Shown here piece by piece: positions 48,277-58,670 of a stretch of DNA of 64,000 bases. A program made the position numbers and the translations under genes. Position 1 is the stretch's first letter. Each line of letters starts with the position of its first letter. The notes beneath the pieces were generated by a model, which did not search any database, was not told the DNA's origin, and saw nothing but the letters and a program-made list of their open reading frames with translations. The stretch is taken from positions 1,693,764-1,757,763 of the forward strand of contig VUYV01000146.1 in the NCBI GenBank assembly GCA_008711295.1, given 5' to 3'. The stretch comes from Anarhynchus alexandrinus (taxonomy: Eukaryota; Chordata; Aves; Charadriiformes; Charadriidae).

Positions 48277-48650
48277 CTGCTCCCAATTTCCCTTTAATCC
48301 TGACCCATAGGCTCTCAGTTGGCTCTTTGTCCATCTCTAGGCTGAGCTCCATGTATTCCAGCTGCTCGTTAACATATAAGGTAACACCGCCTCCTTGTTT
48401 CCCTTGCCTGTCTCTCCTGAAGAGCTTGTAGCCTTCCATGCCAACACACCAGTTATAGGAGTCATCCCACCAAGTTTCTACGATGCCAATGAGGCATGCA
48501 CACATCTCTAGCTCTTCCTGTTTGTTCCCCATGCTACGTGCTTTTGCATAGAGGTACTTTAGCCATGTCTTCGTTGAGGCTGACTTGGCTGGAGCAGCTG
48601 TAATTACTTTGCACTACTCTCCAGGCGGCATTCTTTTGCCGTTTATTAAC
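48277..48650 (-). pseudogene. CR1 ORF2 N-terminal fragment (copy E)
   Basis: The minus strand carries the start of the endonuclease: MGNKQEELEMC, IVETWWDDSYNW (motif around the catalytic Glu), LFRRDRQGKQGGGVTLYVNEQLE and ESLWVRIKGKLG, open from 48532 to 48266. A short deletion precedes IVETWW: the 'QGYDLIAI' part seen as QGHDLIAI in copy A is missing. The GDFN and SDH motifs are absent because the element is cut here. Confidence 0.82.
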
Positions 48651-48849
48651 AGTGCCTCCCCATTGGCTCCTGTTGGTCCAGGAGCTCCTGGCTTGTCTAC
48701 GTAAAACTTTAGGCATGCTGCAGTGTAGCCAGCATGTTTTGGAGCAAATGGCTGCAGGCCCTCAGCAGCACCCCGTTCCTCTTTCCTTGGCACAACATCC
48801 CTTGGCTGGTCTTGGGCAAACCCGATAATACCCCCTTCCCCCATCAAAT

Positions 48850-49502
48850 CTAGTTTAAAGCCCTGTTAATGAGCCCTGCTAATTTTGGGGCAAAAACCCT
48901 TCTCCCCCTTTGAGTGAGCCAACCCCCATTTGCTGCCATCAGGCCTGGTGCCGCATAGGTCATTTCATTGTTGAAAAACCCAAAATTGTGGCGGTGACAC
49001 CAGCCACGGAGCCACGTATTAACAGACTGAGCTTGTCTGTTCCTTTCAATGTCATTGCCTGCAACAGGAAGTAGGGATGAAAAAATGACCTGTGCTCCAG
49101 ATCCCCGTAGTAACTGTCCCAAGGCCCTGATATCTCTTTTGATGTTCCTTGCACTCCAATCTGCACATTCGTTGCCCCCCAAATGGAACAGGTGCAGTGG
49201 GTAGTAGTCCGAGGGCTGCACCAGGCTAGGGAGTCTCTTTGTGATGTCCCTGACCCGTGCCCCAGGGAGGCAGCAGACTTCCCTGAGAGTGGGGTCTGCC
49301 CTACATATCGCACCCTCAGTCCCCCTCAGATCTGAGTCGCCCACGACTATAACCCTCCTTTTCTTCCTTGTAGAGGTGGTCTCAACATGGCGAGTAGGCC
49401 TTTCCGGTCCTGGAGGATCCTGTGATATATTAGGACTGTCAGCCTTGTTGTCCTTAGGCTGTTCTACCTTGCCCAGGGCCTCATACCTGTTGTACAGGAG
49501 TC
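48850..49502 (-). pseudogene. CR1 ORF1, esterase-like part, uninterrupted frame (copy E)
   Basis: A single minus-strand frame is open from the 5' edge of the element (about 49502) to a TAA/TAG-type end after ...LAGLINRALN at 48850, about 217 codons. It contains TRKKRRVIVVGDSDLRGTEG (the GDS nucleophile block), REVCCLPGARVRDITKRLPS, DYYPLHLFHLGGNE (the G-x-N position) and GAQVIFSSLLPVAGND. In the C-terminal block expected to hold Asp-x-x-His, the sequence reads AANGGWLTQRG, so both residues appear replaced. The CR1 esterase-like domain is related to SGNH hydrolases; its role in retrotransposition is not settled. The ORF1 N-terminus (Cys motif and coiled coil) is missing, so it is a fragment despite the clean frame. 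Confidence 0.82.
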
Positions 49503-52500
49503 AATTTCAAGAAGCAGCTAGATTGCCAACTATAGAATATATGGATGAAGTCTTTAGCTGATATAAATTGGTTATTACTTCTGTAAACAGTACTTCTACT
49601 GCTGTTTTCCTTCTTTACACATTTCCCCACTAGAACAAGTTGAAGAGTGCTGTGATAATACTCAGTCCCCCTAAGAGATACATAGCACATTCATACCATG
49701 CCTCACGACATCTCACAGAAACACAAAGGACCTTACCTAGAATTGACCAGCTCAATAATTCTCTAGGCAAGGTATAATTTTTATTTTTTTTTTTTTAATC
49801 TTTCTCTATACGGGTCCTCCAAAACAATAGTAATAGCCCAAAAAAACCTGATGGCTACTTTACACACAGATTCCTAACCTTTGTTTGAGTGCATCAGGAC
49901 TTTTGTACTGCTTGTACAGTCCTTCCTAGCAATGTGGCAAGTAAATCACAGGTTTCAGGTAGTTTATTCCCAGCAAAACATGACAATCCTTGCAAGTAGA
50001 ATTGTATTGGACTAGGCATATCAGTAATAAAACAAATCAGTCTAATTATACAGCATCTGTAGCTGATTCTCTGAAGCTCTTTGAATGAGGCTCAGAAAAA
50101 AAAACAGAAAATAATCTATGTATATAATATACACTGTCTTTACTATTCATGAGGCACCATAAAAACTAGTGCTCTTGTGTACCAAAGCAAATCTAACAAT
50201 CTATCATGACTAAAATCTGTTATGCATATTAAATGTTGCTTTATCAGTATGGCTTTTTATTAGTATTAAGTTGCACTTTTTTGAGCTACTACTTGGCACT
50301 GCTTTCTTAAAGAAATGAAGCTCCTGTGATCCCACAGCTTGTGGAGCAGATTGCTGACGAGACTCAAGAGATAGCCAAATCGTGTGGTATTTGATCTCTT
50401 GTTTAAAACTGTTTTGGTATCTAAGGACAAGAAGATGGCAAAAAATATTCACCAATTATTTAGAAAGGTTCCAGTGAACACCAAGAGATATCATGCCTAT
50501 AAGTCTGATAAGCACTGGAAAAAGCAAAAGAAAGGAGTATGATTAACAAACACATGCCAAAATATATGTGTGTACACACAAACACAGTTTGTTTATTGAA
50601 AAGGGAAGTCTTGCCTTGTGAACCTATTGCATCCCTCTGAAGGAGTCAACAGGCTTGTGAGTATGATTCATCTGGTTGACATATGGGCGTGGATTGCCAA
50701 AAGCCTTTTGGGAGGTTCTCCCCTTCCAGTCAGTGGATAAGGATAGCAAGGGAAGTCATTGTATTTCCATGTACACGCACAAAAAAATTGTGTGTTTTAC
50801 AGTGAAGCAACATGGCCTCTTCAAAAATCCCTTTGTGTAACAGGTCTCTTCCTCTATCAGGAGCTATTTAGCAAATCAGTAAAGGAGGAGTACTAGCCAT
50901 TTTCCTCACAAATGTTCCGATATTCTGATCTTAAAGGTGATCAGAAAGAGTAAAGTATACAGCAAGTCTTTCACTCATAAGATGGCTGTGAGATAACAGG
51001 AAACTGAAGCCTCCAGCAAGGTGGAAGAAACTCAGGTTAACCCAATAAAAACAACAAACAAAATTCCACTGAGACAAAAATCAAAATTAAATTTCCCTAG
51101 TGTTTTCCGTGGCAAAATTTGGATTCCTACAAACCAGCTAGTAAAAGAAATCCTTATTCTCAAGAAGTTACAAAACAAAAGATTTTCTTTGCATTTATCT
51201 CTCTTTCAAGACATTATTAATTTCATGTTTCCCAGGCCAGGATTCTCACATTTTTGTTTATTGTGTCCCAACTTAGGCAACAGACGTACTATGAGCACCA
51301 TGCATTACAATTCACATCTACCTAGATCACCCCTTTGGTTTTAATATTACACACCATTCCTATGATTGTAACAGCTCAAATAGAAAAATATTTAACACAT
51401 GTATTCGCCAAATGCAATTGTGCAAGAAGATCTGACCAACTGTGACCTCTCAGCCGCTGTTTCACAAACAAAGGTCAGTGCTGTGCAAAGAACAATTTGA
51501 GAACATCTGCTCTGCACTTGATAGTTTCACAAATGGTACTAGGGAGAAAATAGTTATTGCACATGACAAGGCTGGGGAGGGGAGCTGTTTGTTCTTCTTG
51601 GTTAAAGATTCTGAGAATAGACTCTTTCACTGCCCAACACCATATAAAGCAGTAATAAACATGAAAAGATACACCTGTAATGAGAAGCCATTTATTTTCT
51701 ATTAAATCATAGCAATGCTACAGTTAAAAAGCCTGAGCCCAGCCACAGAGCCATTGTTCATATAAGAACACAACAATCCCTTTCCTAGATCTATGAGTCT
51801 ACAACTGTGAGAATTTACCACTAAGGACTATTTGCCAAACAACTGGCCTGAACCTCCACATCTGTGTTAAAAAAACAAACAAAACCCATACACCCCACAT
51901 ACCACATGAAGAAGGCAAGAATTTGTGAGGCATAAGCCAAAGTGTCCTTTCAAGACCATCTACTCTTTGAGTGAGAACTTATTCACCATACAGTGCAGAG
52001 AGAAGGAAACAAACTTGTAGTACTTTTGTGTCCAGGTCCAAAGTAAATATGTAATATCCAAAAGGAGAATATCTGGAAAAGTATAGCCTCTAACAGTAAC
52101 AGGCATCATTTATTTTGTTTAATCCATCTCCCATACACAGTGCAGCCAAGAAGTCAGGTCCTGTGATCCAATAACCTAACTACTAACTTGACCTCTGGAG
52201 CTGGGAATATCTCTACCAAGAGCTATACAGGAAAGTAATTCTCATTAAGAGGCAAATAGCAACCGATATTGAAAATGCTGATTGTAACTATACTTAAAAT
52301 AATAAAATTCTTCTCTAACTAATTGGAAACGAAGCTATATAAAAGTCTTCTCTCTACTTTTCATTTCTCAGTAGAAAGACATGCTGGAACTAAATCAGTT
52401 AAAATCATAGAACACTTGATCATGAGAACAAGCCACAAAGAACATTCTCTTTTTCAGAAAACAGCCTTCCCCTATGAGCCAGTACAGTCTTTTCATGTCC

Positions 52501-53732
52501 CGGCTTCTGTCTCCTCCACCACATATACAAAAGTCAGGTTGATGCCCAGCCGTTTGGTGCTCTATCTTGTGGCCACCTACATTTCCTACACCACCATGAT
52601 TCCACACCCCTCATGTAATGCCAGTGAAGAATTCAGCAGTTTCTTAACTATTTAAGACCAATATAATCTACCATTAGTTGCACATTATATAAAAATATAA
52701 CAGTCAAAAATTCTTTAGAGCATTTCCTTCTAAACAGGATCAGTTCAGTCTTACTTCTACCTTGAGTCAACTGATAGAAACACTGGGAAATGCTGTCATG
52801 TTACAGTGTTCATTTCTTTTTCTCATAGCAGAAAATAGTGGTTTAGAGTTTTAAATTATAACAAGGTTATAGTAAGTAAAGGAAATACTTAAATAATAGT
52901 TAAATCCAAACCTTATTCAAGACCAAAAAAAAAAGCAGTTTTCTGGTCTTTCCAAGTGTACACTAAAAAGTATTCACAACAGAAAGCTGAGTTCTCACAC
53001 ATGTTCCATAAGTTGCATTTATTTACCAAAAAACCCCCAACCAAACAAAACCAAAGAAAAAAAAACAACGAAACAACACACAAAACCACACCAAAAAAAC
53101 CCACAACACTTTCTACTGACCATAAAAATCAGGTCAGAACTCAGGCTTGAATACCTCACAGAGGTCAAGTCATCTCTGTAAAACACCATAAGAGGGATGA
53201 AACTCAGTCACAGCTCAACATCCAGCTTTCAGGGACCAGAGAAACCAAACAAAGCCAAACTGCTCCTTTCCCAGGCTGTTGCCAGGCTTCCTTGGTAGAT
53301 CAGCACACCAGCTAGGAAAGTTTCCCTCCTTTGTCAAACTAATATCAGAGCCCAGAAGAGCAAGGCAGGAAGGCAGATCTGTAGCCAGGCCTTGATCAAA
53401 CCTTACCAAACAAGAGGGTTGGGCAGAAGCAGATCACACAGACAACTGCTGGTAACACAGCATCCCCAAATACCATTCCTTGGCATGACAAGTTCTAGAG
53501 TTCTGTAGTGTGAACATGTATCCAAACTATACGCTGCTAGAGCTAGAGAGCAGGAGAAATCAAGACAACCAATGTTTTCCCTACTGCTCTGAGCAATGAA
53601 ATGCAAAGGCATCTCTTATCTTTTCACTTTTCTGTGCCATGAACCATTTCAAGTAGAAATATACATATGAAGAAATGGAGAAAACCTATTCTGCATCCCA
53701 AAACTGAATCAAACCTTCTGGTCTCAAATATT
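49503..53732. other. AT-rich sequence without recognisable gene
   Basis: Short frames only (110 codons at 52323-52655, 107 at 51021-51344), without recognisable motifs. Contains an A/C-rich tract at 53025-53105. Confidence 0.5.
53025..53105. repeat. A/C-rich low-complexity tract
   Basis: Runs of A broken by CC, CAAC and CACAC. It yields a spurious Lys/Thr/Pro-rich frame on one strand and a Val/Phe/Gly-rich frame on the other. Confidence 0.85.
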
Positions 53733-54010
53733 ATGGAATCATAGAATCACAGAATGGTTTAGGTTGGAAGGGACCTTAAAGATCATCTAGTTCCAACCCC
53801 ACCTTCCACTAGACCAGGTTGCTCAAAGCCCCATCCAGCCTGGCCTTGAACTCTTCCAGGGATTGGACCTCCACAACTTCCCTGGGCAATTTGTTCCATT
53901 GCCTCACCACTGTCATAGTGAAAAATTTCTTCCTGATATCTATTCTAAATCTACCCTCTTCCAGTTTGAAGCCATTCCCCCTCATGCTATCACTACATGC
54001 CCTTGTAAAA
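53733..54010 (-). mobile_element. CR1 LINE copy F1: 3' end only, 278 bp
   Basis: Octamers begin at 53733 (atggaatcatagaatcacagaatgg), followed by the D/H-type 3' UTR and the ORF2 C-terminus, truncated at 54010 exactly where the 3' octamers of F2 start. On the minus strand the frame down to 53809 is open and reads [40 protein letters not shown], then ARLDGALSNLV and a stop. That gives a clean C-terminus of about 65 codons in the unshifted frame, useful for comparison with the shifted frame of copies A-C. Confidence 0.92.
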
Positions 54011-54288
54011 ATCATAGAATCATAGAATTGTCTAGGTTGGAAGGGACCTTTAAGATCATCAAGTCCAACCATCAACCTAACACTGCCAAAACCACCACTA
54101 AACCATGTCCCTAAGCACCACGTCTACCTGTCTTTTAAATACCTCCAGGGATGGTGATTCCACCACTTCCCTGGGCAGCCTGTTCCAATGGTTGACAACC
54201 CTTTCAGTGAAGAAATTTATCCTAATATCCAATCTAAACCTCCCCTGGTGCAACTTGAGGTCATTTCCACCTCACCACAACCTCTGGA

Positions 54289-55709
54289 GGCTTTACTGAA
54301 GTCCAGGTAAGCAACATTCACAGCCTTTCCTTCATCCACTAAGTGGGTCACCTTGTCATAGAAGGAGATCAGTTTTGTCAAGCAGGACCTGCCTTTCATG
54401 AACCCATGCTGACTGGGCCTGATCACCTGGTTGTCCTGCATGTGCCACGTAATGACACTCAGGATGATCTGTTCCATAACTTTCCCTGGCACTGAGGTTA
54501 GACTGACAGGCCTGTAGTTCCCTGGATCCTCCTTCAGGCCCTTCTTGTGGATGGGCATCACGTTTGCTAATTAGCCAGGACTGATGATAAATCATGGAAA
54601 GTGGCTTGGCGAGCACTTCTGCCAGCTCCTTCAGTACCCTCAGGTGGATCCCATCTGGCCCCATAGACTTGAGTATGTCTAGGTGCTGGAGCAGGTCACT
54701 CGCTATTTCCTCGTGAATTATGGGGGCTTCATTCTGCTCCCTGCCCCTGCCTACTAGCACAGGGGGCTGGGTACTCAGGGTGCAACTGGTTTTACTGCTA
54801 AAGACTGAGGCAAAGAAGTCATTAAGTACCTCAACCTTTTCCTCATCCTTTGTCACTGTTTCTGCCCCTGCCTACTAAAGGACAGAGATTATCCTTAGTC
54901 CTCCTTTTATTGTTAATATATTTATAGGAACTTTTTTTGTTGTCCTTAGCAGTAGCCAGGTCAAGTTCTAATTGGGCTTTGGTCCTTCTAATTTTCTCCC
55001 TACATAGCCTCACTACATCTTTGTACTCCTCGTGAGTGGCCTGCCCTTTCTTCCAAAGGCCATAATGTCTCCTTTTTTCCTTGAGTTGCAACCATAGCTC
55101 TCTGATCAGCAAGAATGTTTTTTTTCCCTGACAGCTTATTTGTCGGCACATGAGGACAGCCTGCTCCTGCATCTTTAAGACTTCCTTCTTGAAAAACATC
55201 CAGCCTTCCTGGCCTCCTTTGCCCTTGAGGGCTGTCTCCCAAGGGACTTTGTCAACCAGGCTCCTGAAAAGACCAAAGTCTGCCCTCCGGAAGGCCAAGG
55301 TAGCAGTTCTGCTGACCCACCTCCTTGCTTCTCCAAGAATCGAAAACTCTGTCTCATGATCACTATGCCCAAGACAGCCTCCAGCCATCACATCCCTCAC
55401 AAGTCCTTCTCTCTTTACAAAAAACAGGTCCAGCAGGGCACCTTCCCTAGTCAGCTCCCTCACCAGCTGTGCCAGGAAGTTATCCTCAACACACTCTAGG
55501 AACCTCCTAGACTGTTCCCTCCCTGCTGTATTGTATTCCCAGCAGATATCTGGTAAGTTGAAGTCCTCCACGAGGACTTCTCCTAGCTGTTTATAGAATA
55601 TTTCATCTGCCTCTTCATCCTGGTTGGGCGGTCTATAACAGACTCCCACCATGATATCTGCCTTGTTGGCCCTTCCCCTGATTCTTACCCTTGCCGTTAG
55701 CAAAGATGG
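54289..55709 (-). pseudogene. CR1 ORF2 endonuclease to early RT, deleted core (copy F2)
   Basis: Minus-strand content: [33 protein letters not shown] (GDFN motif altered to EDFN), [16 protein letters not shown] (SDH intact), RRADFGLF, the linker to [16 protein letters not shown], then [31 protein letters not shown] and, after a further frameshift near 54570, [40 protein letters not shown] and [10 protein letters not shown] (motif A). There the sequence jumps into the 3' UTR. Motifs B and C (SGVPQG, FADD) and everything after them are absent, so no polymerase could be made. Confidence 0.87.
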
Positions 55710-55887
55710 CTTAGTGAAGATGCCACCGATCACCTCCTTATTTTCCATGTGCCTTAGCAGAGTTTCCAGGAGGATCTGCTCCGTGCTCTCACCAAGCACA
55801 GAGGTGAGACTGACTGGCCTGTAGTTCTGCGGGTCTTCTTTTTTTCTCTTTTTAAAAATGGGGGTTATGTTTCCCATTTTCCCAGTC
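55710..55887 (-). mobile_element. Inserted early-RT segment of D-type CR1 inside F2
   Basis: This stretch reads [20 protein letters not shown] and [10 protein letters not shown]...[11 protein letters not shown], matching copy D's [20 protein letters not shown] and [19 protein letters not shown] and not F2's own version ([30 protein letters not shown] at 54561). At DNA level it matches D (43855-43945) closely, for example 'tttccaggaggatctgctcc' and 'gaggtgagactgactggcctgtagttc'. It joins ORF1 at 55884-55887 through AGTC, which fits both sides. An early-RT block therefore appears twice in F2, once upstream of the endonuclease. Confidence 0.82.
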
Positions 55888-56581
55888 TGAGGACTGCACG
55901 AGGTTTGGTAGTCTCTCAGTTACATCCCTGATATGAGCCCCTGGCAAGCAGCACACCTCCCTAGAGAGTGCATCAGGCCAGTAAATAGGTGCCTCTGTAT
56001 CTCTTCACCTACAACTATCATCCATTACCTTTTCTTAGTTGCAGTGGTTGTTATACGTGGAGCAGATTGGGTAGTCTTACTCAGCTCCAGCACCTCTCCT
56101 GATACAGTAGCTTTTACCTCTTCACTCTGCAGAGCAGTGAAGCGGTCCTGCAAAGGCACCTCAGCTTTTTGGGGGAAGCCTCTTCCTCCTGCTGCTCTTC
56201 GCAGTTACAAGCTTCCATTCTGTGTTACTGGCCTCTGTTCCTTCTGTGTGTGCCAGCGTGGGAGTGCTTGACTGTTTGGCTGTGGGTTGTGAGTCCACTG
56301 CAGGATGCACTGGGAAGCAGCTGTCTATCTCCTTCTCAGCCTCCCTGATGCTAGGCAGCATCCTCACCGCCTCCTGCAGCTCAGCCACCTGCAGCAGGAG
56401 GTCCTCCACCTGAGCACACCTTTTGCAGGCAATTCTGCCCCGGGAGAAAAGTCCAGGCACTTCCTGCAGCCTCTTCCTTCAGCATCTCCTTCTGGGTGAA
56501 TGCAATGGCCACAGCTGGGGTGGATGAAGCAGAGCCCTGAGCCCGAGCTGCAGCCTTTGCTCTCAGATGAGTGCCCACCAT
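55888..56581 (-). pseudogene. CR1 ORF1, N-terminus to mid-esterase, broken (copy F2)
   Basis: ORF1 starts at 56581 (MVGTHLRAKAAARAQGS). A frameshift near 56460 is followed by RIACKRCAQVEDLLLQVAEL and ...RMLPSIREAEKEIDSCF, a CxxC pair followed by a heptad-like coiled coil, the usual N-terminal arrangement of CR1 ORF1. A Pro/Ser/Thr-rich linker (56330-56160) leads to VPLQDRFTALQSEEVK and a degraded esterase start (KKR...WMIVVG). The nucleophile block GDS is damaged (VVGEE). The region RCAACQGLISGM to LVQSSD then breaks off into the RT segment. This is the only ORF1 N-terminus in the window. Confidence 0.82.
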
Positions 56582-56940
56582 TAGGCCTTGAGTGCCCTTG
56601 ACCTGTGCAGATAGTCACAGAACAGTGCTCAACCAGCAGAATGCTCCTCCTTCAAAGAGGTGCCCTTTCAGGCAAACTGCCACGCCGTGCACACCCTGGT
56701 GGCTCCCACTCCCCAGAGTGCTTTTTTATATGCAGGGGATGGTCAACATTTCTCTGGCAAGTGCCTGGCCTCGTCAGTGCCTCGTGTGAGAGCTGCCGGC
56801 TCCTGGCAGGTCCCTCTGCTGCCCTGGCGTGTCCTTCCCTTAGGAAAACCACCTGTGAACCAAGCTCTGCTGCTCCACTGCGGGCCGGCCCAGCTCTGGA
56901 GCTGCTCCCCTCAGCCACTGACTGTTCTAGGATTCTAAAC
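56582..56940 (-). promoter_or_regulatory. Probable CR1 5' UTR/promoter region (copy F2)
   Basis: About 360 bp directly upstream of the ORF1 start. It is markedly GC-richer than its surroundings and includes 'cgggccggcccagctctggagc' and, on the minus strand, a TATA-like 'gcatataaaaaagc' near 56730. Position and composition fit a CR1 5' UTR with internal promoter, so this copy may once have been nearly full length at its 5' end. The outer limit is judged only from the composition change, and an LTR-derived origin is not excluded. Confidence 0.5.
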
Positions 56941-58670
56941 CACATCACTAGAATGGATCCGACCTATTAGTTATTCATTTTTGCTCACCTATGCACTTCC
57001 TAACTCCAGCTGTAATGGAATTAAAGCAAGAATATAGTATAGGACATTTCAAGAAAAATCCCGTTTTCATATGCTTTGTAGTATGTACAGTCACTTCCAG
57101 AGTTGAAGCTGTATAAGAGGTATTTGAAGGTTCATACAAAGCATGTCAGACTCTTGGGGGGATCAGGGATTAATAATCCCTGATCAGGCATTAATAAAAC
57201 TGTTGTTAATAATCACGATTTTCTGAAATTCACTCACTACAAATTACTAGTAAGTAATTTGATTCAGAATATCTTGATATCTATTTTTAATACTAAGTCC
57301 TATTTTTTTCACCTATTTTTAAACTTGCAGACCTTTAATTAGTCTTGTTAAATTAGTGCTTATTTATTTTCTTTACTGAAATTAAACTTTATGCATTTCT
57401 TTGAAACAAAGCCCTTCACAACATCAGTTCTAAACCGAACAGATAAACCAAAAAAATATCTGGTGGAGTTTTTCAGAAAAAATATTAAATATTAAACTTT
57501 TAAATCCACATTTAGGCATACAGCTGCCTTCAGTGGGAACTACTACCTGCTCAGTGCTGTCTGGATGATGTCTGTGAAAGTTATTCCCTCTGTCCGCAGG
57601 CCATTAAGGATATTTTTAATGCACAAATTATTCATACAGAACATTGCAAATCTTCATTGATTATACTATCCAAAAAGTGTCATGATTTCAGTTGATCAGA
57701 CTTCATGTCCAAACCAGGTAAGTAATATTCTAGTGTCTTGTGTAAATGAAAGATACTAACAGAAAAAAATATTACGCAATAGCTATTTTTCCTCATAACT
57801 TGCCGTAGCCACCTCTCTTGTATCTAGAAGGGCATAGTACAGCTAGAAAGGTGGCAAGTATGAGCAAAAGCTTCCACATTAGAGATTAAAATCTGACTTT
57901 AAAAAGAGGTGATGGAGAAAAAAAAATCTGTAGAAGTATGAATAGTAGAGATGTTTACACAGTTGTTTACTCCTCCTTTCGCATCTAAGAGTTATTGAGT
58001 AAACTGTCAGATACTGTTTACACAGAATCAAAAGCCCATTTTTCATTTTTTAAATGAGTAACCAAACTCTTGAATTTACTGCCTCTAGATATTGAGAATC
58101 ACAGGCATTTAGAGATGGTTAAAAAATAAAAAAAGATTAAAAATAACTTTGCCATTAAACCCATCAAAGACCGTTGAGCCCGAAGGTACAGATAGAACCT
58201 CTGGCATTGGGATGTCTTCAACCACAATGTGAAGAGCTGACAGGCCATGCTAGGAAGTATTCTTCTACTCACCTTCAATGTTATGTTTTCCCTAAGTACC
58301 TACTACTAGTCACAGTCAGAGGCACAATCCTGGACTATACAGACAATTCTTCTGAGCCACTGGGATTTTTCTTTTTTTTAGGTGTAAGTTTTCCCCTAGA
58401 CCAGATATTTTAGAAAAGCTGAAAAAAATGGTTACCTTTTTTTTTCCTTCCTTTCCTACTTTCAGAATAGTTCAATTTAAATAATTTCATTGCAACAGAA
58501 CTTTGTTTTTCAAGATAGATATGTAATTCTTAACAAATGCATGGTGGTCTTAGAGTCAACCAAGGAGTTCCGTCACCTCACTAAATAATTCCAAGACTTC
58601 TTAGGAACAAACCCACCCTACTCATTGTGAATGCCAAAGCTGATACAGGTAACACAGCTTTACACACAGC
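56941..58670. other. AT-rich sequence
   Basis: No gene recognised. Contains a strong short hairpin at 57161-57185. Confidence 0.5.
57161..57185. repeat. Perfect 11-bp hairpin with 3-base loop
   Basis: GATCAGGGATT and its exact reverse complement AATCCCTGATC flank AAT. A partial third copy (gatcaggcattaataa) follows. Confidence 0.85.

Larger units (their letters stand above)
48256..49502 (-). mobile_element. CR1 LINE copy E: 5' half fused to a 3' octamer tail
   Basis: From the right, the minus strand shows ORF1 (from the middle, YEALGKVEQPKDN...), the inter-ORF region and the start of ORF2 endonuclease, which stops near 48277 at the IKGKLG block. Immediately beyond, 48258-48273 reads tcataggatcatagag, differing at only two places from the CR1 3' terminal octamers (tcatagaatcatagaa). 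The rest of the endonuclease, all of RT and the 3' UTR body are missing. A LINE copy normally keeps its 3' end and loses its 5' part, so this shape needs an internal deletion in the RNA template or at the locus. Confidence 0.85.
54011..56940 (-). mobile_element. CR1 LINE copy F2: rearranged mosaic with 5' UTR and ORF1 start
   Basis: The 3' end has octamers (atcatagaatcatagaattg) and a third type of 3' UTR ('acctaacactgccaaaaccacc', 'taaaccatgtccctaagcacc'), also seen in copy G. Reading the minus strand 5' to 3': GC-rich 5' UTR (56940-56582), ORF1 N-terminus to mid-esterase (56581 to about 55888), an early-RT segment of D-type subfamily (55887 to about 55710), endonuclease through early RT of F2's own type (about 55709 to 54289), then directly the 3' UTR (from about 54288). 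The end of ORF1, the ORF2 start and the whole RT core and thumb are missing. Confidence 0.88.

Noticed and set aside
52913..53150. Lys/Thr/Pro-rich and Phe/Val/Gly-rich frames on opposite strands
   Set aside because: They are translations of the A/C-rich low-complexity tract at 53025-53105.
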